Source: Gnetum montanum | Taxonomy: Eukaryota > Streptophyta > Gnetopsida > Gnetales > Gnetaceae | DNA length: 64,000 nucleotides | Direction: 5' to 3' | Assembly (NCBI GenBank): GCA_015680685.1 | Contig: MNCI01005909.1 | Span: forward strand, 1 to 64,000 | Shown: piece after piece, positions 61,101 to 64,000 of the stretch | How positions within the stretch are numbered: the stretch's first letter is position 1 | Layout: every line of letters starts with the position of its first letter | Position numbers and translations under genes: made by a program | The notes under the pieces: generated by a model | Databases searched by the model: none | What the model saw: only the letters and a program-made list of their open reading frames with translations | What the model was told of the DNA's origin: nothing

Positions 61101-62546
61101 TACAAGCAATTCTGTCATCTAGGATCAATACTTCATTCAAATGGTCAAATTGATAAGGATATAAGAAATAGAATTGAAACAAGATGATAAAAATGTAGAC
61201 AAGATAGTGGCACTTTATATGATAAAAGGATCCCAATCAAACTAAACAGGAAAAGTTTACAAGACCATGATCAAGCCAACCAATTTATATGGTGCTAAAC
61301 ATTGGGTTGCAAGAAAGCTACATAAGAAACAAATCAATGTGGCAGGAATGTGACTACCTAAATAGATACTGAATATTACAAGGTAAGACAAAATGCACAA
61401 TGTAGATATTAGAGTTAGACTTGTGAAGTAATTTCTATTACAAATGAGCTCCTGGAATACCATCTTAGATGGTTTAGTCATGTTCAAAGAAAATCAGATA
61501 ATGAACCTCTTAAAAAAGTTTGTCATATCACAATTCCAGTGAATCCATTGAGAGGAAGATCAAAAAAGAAATGGTTAAAGCAGATATGATAAAATTGCAA
61601 ATTGCTAAAAAGAACTTCTATAGCCAACCCTGTAGTGTTGGGAGGCTAGGCTAATGATGATAATCAACATTACTGCAAAGTAATGGAGAATGGAATGCAA
61701 AACATTACCTTGTTAAGTGTATCTACATATGCTAAATGAACATCATGGTAAACATCTTTCCCATGCTCCTTCAAGAATGCAGCAGTATACCTGCAACCAG
61801 AATTAATTGAAAGAGACAATTAGAATAAAAATTTCAATTCAACTATCAAAATTTTAAGAATAATATCACATATTCAACAATAATTAGTTTCTGACCAAGT
61901 TAACCACCCCTGTACAATTTCAGAAATATAAATGGATAATGGTGCTTCTTACTTGTATTTAAGAAGAACATTTTGCTGCAAGATTTGTATGTTTGTTTTT
62001 GGCTTCTTCAATGCTTGAAGTTTTTGAACAATAAAGTCAAAACCCTGAAATTCAAAATATTTCCATGACTTGTTCTTTGCCATAGTTGAAAAAATAAATG
62101 TCTTATGCCTAATCATCTAACTACAACGCTTACAGGATATCTTGTAAATAAAAAAGCACCTTTGCCACAGCTTTCTGACGGAGCCTCTCCAATTCAGGTT
62201 GCACGTCTTTTAAAGCAGCTGAAGACTTTGCCAACGGATCTACCTCAATAAACTTAAGTTTCTTGCTCAGAATTTGCAAAGTCCTCACATACTCGTCATT
62301 TACCTAAAATTACAAAACGTTCCAAGAAGACAAGTGTCATAGATTTCATTATCATTAATGAAGAAAAAAAACACAGATGTGTTTCATTTCCACCCAATTT
62401 GGAATGAGAGGAATTAAAATTATAATGATTATGGTAAATTTGGAAAAGATGAAAAAAAAAAAAACCTCTCCGTCTACAATTGTGTCAATCATCTTTGGTG
62501 GAACCACAAGATCTTCTACAAAATGTGCCAAATTCAGCTCTGCTAC
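33838..62546 (-). CDS. VPS52: VPS52, GARP/EARP complex subunit (14 visible exons, 5' partial)
   Basis: Joining 62466-62546, 62160-62303, 61953-62044, 61709-61790, 45284-45466, 44927-45042, 44752-44810, 44335-44435, 43754-43804, 43493-43672, 42445-42579, 42256-42330, 34228-34285 and 33838-34142 (read right to left) gives 1662 nt, 553 residues plus TAA, in one frame with 13 GT-AG introns. It matches the C-terminal four-fifths of plant VPS52 (Arabidopsis POK, ~707 aa): AHFVEDLVVPPKMIDTIVDGE, FSAHFRAYIQALEKLQLDIA, REPLKNRSAVYVLGDRI, GPFSVIDEHFN, LWEDDVHPHYVMRRYAEFTAS, TQLLLYYTRLSDCAKRI. VPS52 joins VPS51/53/54 to tether endosome-derived vesicles at the trans-Golgi network. About 140 N-terminal residues lie beyond the right edge. 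Two introns are swollen by retrotransposons, yet no exon is damaged; probably functional. Confidence 0.93.
34228..34285 (-). CDS. VPS52: VPS52 exon M
   Basis: 58 nt, EELLLEHFNDLVRFVKTRA plus one base; it joins VFV of exon L to give the conserved VFVEELLLEHF. Acceptor tttatttcag, donor gtatga. Confidence 0.92.
34408..34654. repeat. Degenerate tandem duplication in VPS52 intron L-M
   Basis: Units starting ccagtaacttcaa at 34408-34536 and 34537-34654. They share gaaactgaata(t/c)acac and ttgtccataact-like blocks, ~80% alike by eye; a third start (ccagtaagctg) follows at 34655. Confidence 0.65.
35397..35970 (-). repeat. 3' LTR of the copia element
   Basis: 574 bp, TGTTATAAT...TTCCAACA in plus coordinates. 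It is shorter than its partner by small indels (about 14 and 22 bp). Confidence 0.9.
36193..36510 (-). pseudogene. copia RNase H
   Basis: HIEGFVDANFVADHDTRCST, LSTTESEYVALIEVCKEMLW and FCDSLSAIHLAKN are the usual copia RNase H blocks with their acidic residues. It follows the RT remnant with a break near 36,510-36,540. Confidence 0.85.
36540..37139 (-). pseudogene. copia reverse transcriptase, internally deleted
   Basis: The N-terminal RT is recognisable (MVAKGYAQKPGIEFQEIFSL, SIRLVLSLVACMDLKLQQLD, FLHGDLEEEIYIKQLEGYE), and so is the C-terminal part (RKKLWLSQEDYIGNVLKCFNM, STPLLAQF, GSLMYAMVCTHPDIAYAVGVVSRF). About 100 residues between KIGNG and LGMNIYRDR, including the catalytic YVDD box, are missing. 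The junction lies at about 36,885-36,920. Confidence 0.88.
37469..38420 (-). pseudogene. copia integrase
   Basis: The GAG-pre-integrase end CLVGKSRRVNF (~38,400) leads into VYSDVCGPITSISLGGSVYF, FIDDCTRKVWVY, LQTNNSGEYTSKVFANF, TPQKNGVAERCNKTLLDHA and FWREVVKTTTYLVNRSP. The second catalytic Asp is Asn (codon 38141-38143); the AER glutamate is kept. The open segment is 37469-38344. Confidence 0.88.
38718..39596 (-). pseudogene. copia gag and protease
   Basis: 292 open codons: a UBN2-type gag core (LSNEILASIKPDMDPHYLWQ, LKNRFDKVSGLNAF, LDELMRNLNKLKEY, LLDSLPDSWSAIV), then the zinc knuckle CWFCKKKGHLKKDY, in which the last Cys is Tyr. The protease start is WLINLGASFHICSD, where the expected DSG reads NLG. 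The frame starts at ATG 39596, about 165 bp from the primer site. Confidence 0.85.
39774..40395 (-). repeat. 5' LTR of the copia element
   Basis: 622 bp, TGTTATAAT...TTCCAATA in plus coordinates; the primer site lies two bases to its left. Confidence 0.9.
40396..42255. other. Remainder of VPS52 intron L-M
   Basis: No gene recognised. It contains a degenerate tandem repeat at 40603-40830 (two ~115-bp units sharing cttaaaatgg, catgaggagg and aaaatcagagtaa). The Pro/Leu-rich minus ORF 41065-41379 is not supported. Confidence 0.6.
42256..42330 (-). CDS. VPS52: VPS52 exon L
   Basis: 25 codons, ESGTEGGKTQLQFEELLKSN...VFV. The donor gtctgtctg is weaker than the others. It is followed by the 8-kb intron that holds the copia element. 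Confidence 0.88.
42445..42579 (-). CDS. VPS52: VPS52 exon K
   Basis: 45 codons, LELNLERLRIAVDDLLVKLS...FLINNYDMILAVLK; acceptor caacttgtag, donor gtaaaa. Confidence 0.92.
42983..43150 (-). repeat. SINE-like repeat, copy 2 (VPS52 intron J-K)
   Basis: The best-preserved copy of the ~165-bp family. In reverse complement it reads ggagtggtggtaatgtgg (box-A-like), about 42 nt later GGTTAAAGCCT (box-B-like), then agccactc. It has the shared blocks of copies 1 and 3. Confidence 0.65.
43493..43672 (-). CDS. VPS52: VPS52 exon J
   Basis: 60 codons, VNIMLWPRFKMVFDMHLSSL...LWEDDVHPHYVMRRYAE...VEYGDGQ; 81-bp intron I-J before it. Confidence 0.93.
43754..43804 (-). CDS. VPS52: VPS52 exon I
   Basis: 17 codons, LIMSRRRVPCLDSYLDK, a mini-exon; acceptor tttgtttcag, donor gtgatc. 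Confidence 0.9.
44335..44435 (-). CDS. VPS52: VPS52 exon H
   Basis: 101 nt, completes Gly, then PFSVIDEHFNSVLPNFFDAI...RITHHHQ; acceptor aactgcag, donor gtaatt. Confidence 0.92.
44752..44810 (-). CDS. VPS52: VPS52 exon G
   Basis: 59 nt, completes Glu, then YLFCLDFFGEDAIFHEIFS and the first base of Gly; acceptor aattgacag, donor gtatac. Confidence 0.9.
44927..45042 (-). CDS. VPS52: VPS52 exon F
   Basis: 116 nt, EIDQPALIPHIAEASGSKYP...LHKLLMDTATS plus two bases; acceptor atttacag, donor gtaata. Confidence 0.92.
45284..45466 (-). CDS. VPS52: VPS52 exon E
   Basis: 61 codons, VFSAHFRAYIQALEKLQLDI...REPLKNRSAVYVLGDRINVLK; acceptor ttgttgtgcag, donor gtattt. Confidence 0.93.
45628..45680. repeat. 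Perfect inverted repeat, 23-bp arms with 7-nt loop
   Basis: Arms 45628-45650 and 45658-45680 are exact reverse complements (core aactagcatcaatatt), with loop actgaaa. It lies in VPS52 intron D-E, directly at the left end of the RTE LINE remnant. Confidence 0.95.
45660..46118 (+). pseudogene. RTE-type LINE, 5' part of the RT
   Basis: Reads IPKNWRKRIIVLIYKNKVDVQNCATDRGIKLWKHTMKL (45662-45895), then SGFKPG and LHMLCIDC in shifted frames. These are the RT1-RT3 blocks of plant RTE LINEs. The sequence breaks at 46119 and resumes at 60584. Confidence 0.75.
47521..47686. repeat. Perfect tandem duplication, 2 x 83 bp
   Basis: The unit starting aaagaaagattgatccaac occurs at 47521-47603 and 47604-47686 with no difference. 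It lies in the C-terminal ORF2 part of the minus LINE-B; the identity implies a recent event or an assembly duplicate. Confidence 0.92.
47645..50875 (-). pseudogene. LINE-B (minus) ORF2: endonuclease, RT, zf-RVT
   Basis: ATG 50873-50875 opens the endonuclease (MKILSWNCRG; later IGDFNQRLYLCEK-like and DMDIEGCKFTWSNRRQGFDRV in broken frames, 50152-50875). RT remnants include ASGLDGWPIEFFREF near 49,560 and the CYLGMSIFDWHLKKMW block (48491-48715). The zf-RVT is at 47645-48190: IKAFTWLIAHKVLPMHGLL, CPFCTADTEMLDHFLYRC. Numerous stops; inactive. Confidence 0.8.
50890..52113 (-). pseudogene. LINE-B (minus) ORF1 remnant
   Basis: Minus-strand start MRLKIGCPPVEGLHTLEL at 52113 parallels MRLQVKGPPTLRGSLHYG of the plus copy. 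A zinc knuckle survives near 51,500 as CAICGKGYLTVEC, where the expected His is Tyr. Frames are broken. Confidence 0.6.
52740..53862 (+). pseudogene. LINE-B (plus) ORF1
   Basis: An N-terminal Gly/Ala-rich piece with MRLQVKGPPTLRGSLHYG (52740-52985) leads, through several stops, to a DUF4283-like part (RVSKVPWELWMEGFLRILVG, ERMGYARFYMW; 53242-53514). One TGA or TAG later comes the zinc knuckle CVTCGKTSHSTQEC at 53524, followed by a Ser/Pro/Val-rich tail ending at 53862. It would be the nucleic-acid-binding protein of the LINE. Confidence 0.75.
54164..58660 (+). pseudogene. LINE-B (plus) ORF2 with a charged C-terminal extension
   Basis: ATG 54164 opens the endonuclease (MKVLSWNCKEQCTPYKRN; LIIGDFNQRLHAYEK near 54,545; DLDIQGYQFTWSNRRRGHDHV). 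RT: KAARNPGLDGWPIKFFQEFF (55453-55737), HYRPISVCNTLLKIFTKVL, SPYLFIIVMDTM, YADDN near 56,140. zf-RVT at ~56,930-57,115: VKCFAWLITHGTLSVGTRL, CPFCDACKESTLHVFLRC. After it, coding-like sequence goes on ~1.5 kb: KIFRATPPTTLAHIAFLAHRL (57.2 kb), then in another frame at 57,983-58,400 a Glu/Arg/Gln-rich coiled-coil-like stretch interrupted only by TAG codons. Such a long extension is unusual for L1 ORF2. Confidence 0.78.
59632..59798 (-). repeat. SINE-like repeat, copy 3
   Basis: Third copy of the ~165-bp family (tcatcacctaaggctcaatgc, ggagggttggtagacaagc, gcctaacctttttgagtagc). It sits inside the solo LTR at a place where the homologous LTR at 63.6 kb has no such sequence. Confidence 0.68.
60584..61645 (+). 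pseudogene. RTE-type LINE, 3' part of the RT and C-terminus
   Basis: Resumes with VLDKKNIFDKYIKVIQNMYKG, then FSPYLFAIVIDELTKEIQ, CMLFVDDIMLVDTS (catalytic box FVDD), IEYVECNFS, DKDIRNRIET, SGTLYDKRIPIKL, and in other frames LRWFGHVQRKSDNEPLKK and NPLRGRSKKKWLK: the standard order of plant RTE LINEs. It ends near 61645, just before VPS52 exon D. Many stops. Confidence 0.78.
60658..61085. repeat. Displaced internal duplication in the RTE LINE
   Basis: A ~158-bp block starting agtggatacatct is present at 60658-60815 and again at 60927-61085 (~92% alike). The second copy is at its proper place after the FVDD box; the first sits before it. Confidence 0.78.
61709..61790 (-). CDS. VPS52: VPS52 exon D
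   Basis: 82 nt, completes Lys, then YTAAFLKEHGKDVYHDVHLAY...NK. It is followed by the 16.2-kb intron D-E. Confidence 0.92.
61953..62044 (-). CDS. VPS52: VPS52 exon C
   Basis: 92 nt, GFDFIVQKLQALKKPKTNIQ...LLKYK, ending two bases into the Lys codon; acceptor aatttcag, donor gtaaga. Confidence 0.92.
62160..62303 (-). CDS. VPS52: VPS52 exon B
   Basis: 48 codons, VNDEYVRTLQILSKKLKF...VQPELERLRQKAVAK; acceptor taattttag, donor gtgctt. Confidence 0.92.
62466..62546 (-). CDS. VPS52: VPS52 exon A
   Basis: 27 codons, VAELNLAHFVEDLVVPPKM...VDGE, phase 0 at both ends; acceptor tatatacag, donor gttttt. Confidence 0.92.
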
Positions 62547-62797
62547 CTGTATATACATTGTCATTCAATAATAAATGCTAATTAATTAATTATACACATT
62601 TCTAGGGAAAAATCCCCTACCCTATTTCCAAATAAAGAAAAGACAACCGATATATAATTCACATGTAGAGATAAAAATGACATGATTGTTCAAACAGTAA
62701 AGATGTGGATTCCCTGACAAGGGTGGGGGTTTATTTCCTTTCTTTTAAGTCCTCTTTCAAAAAATTCTTCCCCAGTTGTTTCTTGTTTTACTGTCTT

Positions 62798-64000
62798 TGT
62801 AATGCCCCACATTTGTACATGTGACCTTAGCGCTCTATGAAATACTTAGACTTTAATTTGTTTTAAAACTTATATATATTTGTAGATATGCCTAATAATT
62901 CTTAGTGATATGAAGACCTTTGTTTGGGTGACATAAGCAAGATTACTATTTATTTCTAATTTTTGTCTAATTTTTATTATTATTTAAGTTTTTTATATAT
63001 ATGTATGTATATGAATGAGAATTGCAAAGTCTAACATTATTTTAGAATAATATTAGAAAATTCACATCGTGTGGATTCATAGTTTATTTTGATGTTTAGT
63101 TAGATTTTTTAAATTATTAAATATTTAATTAATTAAAATACATCAAAATTCAAAGTTGTCGGATAGCACTCAAATTTAGTGGCCTAACTTAGCTTTACAT
63201 CTAGAGTATAGACCTACAATTAGTTTTTCAATTCAAGCCCTAGATTTTCATAGTTTAATATTAAACGATTAAAAAAGTACCCAATAGGACTATATTTTTC
63301 TCAATTCAATTAAAATATTAATTTCTAGCATGGTGACTATGGAATGTTTGTGCTCGCTACGACCAACTTGGCATGTGTAAAATGTTGGATAGACAAAAAA
63401 GTTTAGTATCAATGATTTTTACTAAATAAATTATAGGAAATGTGAAAATAAGATAAAAGGGCCAAAAACAAATTAGAAACCCTCATAGTATATAAACTAA
63501 AAAGTGACTTAAAACGAGACAAAAAGGTGGGGCCAGAAGAAAAGTCAATATGGGATAGTGATGTAGGATCTATTATATGTTTATGATGACTTCTATTTTA
63601 TTTATATACAAATTGTCCACTTCATATTAATAACTAAAAAAGGGACAAATGACTCATTTAATAGGGGCCATGTGACTCTCTTGAGTGTTATCAATCTCAC
63701 ATGTCTACTCCCTCATGAGAGTTTGCTTGTCCAAGTCAAGTAGCAATGATGCCTGAATTTAAAATAAAATAAAATAAAGATTTTTGAAGAATGGGTTGTC
63801 TACTTTTTGCCCATTGTGTAAACTTTTGTGCACAAGTCTTTACCCAAGCCCTAGGGTCTCCTACATCCTATAAATAAAGGGTGTGTTTGCTCTCATTTTG
63901 ACTTTTGGCGAAGATAGGAGAGACTATCCTAGTTGGAGGGGTGAGGAGTTGAAGGAAGGAGAGGGAAAGTGGCTGTTCCTTGCTTGTTCTCAGCCATCTC
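62798..64000 (+). repeat. LTR copy in plus orientation, runs off the window
   Basis: Starts TGTAATGCCCCACATTTGTA at 62798 and is homologous, in inverted orientation, to 59.5-60.58 kb over >900 bp (blocks such as gtctaacattattttagaataat, gagtatagacctacaatta, aattaaaatattaatttc). TATAAATA at 63869-63876 is a candidate LTR promoter box. It lies in the intron upstream of VPS52 exon A; its 3' end is outside the window. Confidence 0.72.
63869..63876 (+). promoter_or_regulatory. Candidate TATA box in the LTR
   Basis: TATAAATA followed by aaggg, about 1.07 kb into the LTR; the likely transcription start of the off-window element or solo LTR. No functional evidence. Confidence 0.4.

Noticed and set aside
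62793-62797. GTCTT beside the plus LTR as a shared insertion site with the minus LTR
   Set aside because: The same 5-mer beside the minus LTR is in the other orientation relative to the LTR; likely coincidence.

Overview
This is a nuclear window from a land plant, most likely a gymnosperm (the conifer suggestion is inference). The grounds are two recognisable plant housekeeping genes, introns of 8 and 16 kb that still splice GT-AG, and nested, heavily mutated retrotransposons filling nearly everything else. No bacterial, organellar or CRISPR feature was seen.

Left third (1-19.7 kb): nested Ty3/gypsy elements of related families whose LTRs all begin TGATGA and end TCATCA and whose primer sites resemble the 3' end of tRNA-Asp. 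The outermost is a minus-strand element (M2; LTR 18695-19687, leader and gag running left). Into its gag jumped a 13-kb plus-strand element (P1, 3773-16783, 5-bp target duplication ATGTC). P1 has gag, protease, RT, RNase H and integrase plus a ~900-codon extra reading frame between pol and the 3' LTR. A second minus element (M1) starts at its LTR 1051-1865 and leaves the window on the left. A solo LTR without target duplication and a ~570-bp segmental duplication lie at 16.5-18.5 kb.

Middle (19.7-34 kb): a fairly young L1-type LINE (LINE-A; part of it is an 815-bp run of Ns) ends about 0.5 kb upstream of an apparently intact two-exon NTF2 gene (plus strand, 123 aa). After it come a decayed solo LTR of a P1-like family with duplication ACTAT, and a SINE-like repeat.

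Right half (33.8-64 kb): the minus-strand gene for VPS52, the GARP/EARP tethering subunit. Fourteen exons encode 553 C-terminal residues in one open frame; the N-terminal exons lie beyond the right edge. Intron L-M (8.0 kb) holds a complete but dead Ty1/copia element (35397-40395, duplication GAATT). Intron D-E (16.2 kb) holds a four-layer nest: an RTE-type LINE, split by a minus solo LTR (46119-60583), which was itself hit by two LINE-B copies in opposite, head-to-head orientation. The plus LINE-B copy has a perfect 15-bp target duplication. A second copy of the same LTR starts at 62798 in the opposite orientation, so VPS52 exons A-D are bracketed by inverted LTR copies.

NTF2 and VPS52 are convergent neighbours with unrelated jobs (RanGDP import; endosome-to-Golgi tethering). 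Nothing suggests functional coupling. The most novel material is the P1 downstream frame, the charged C-terminal extension of LINE-B ORF2, the small SINE-like family with an empty-site comparison, and the inverted-repeat architecture around VPS52 exons.
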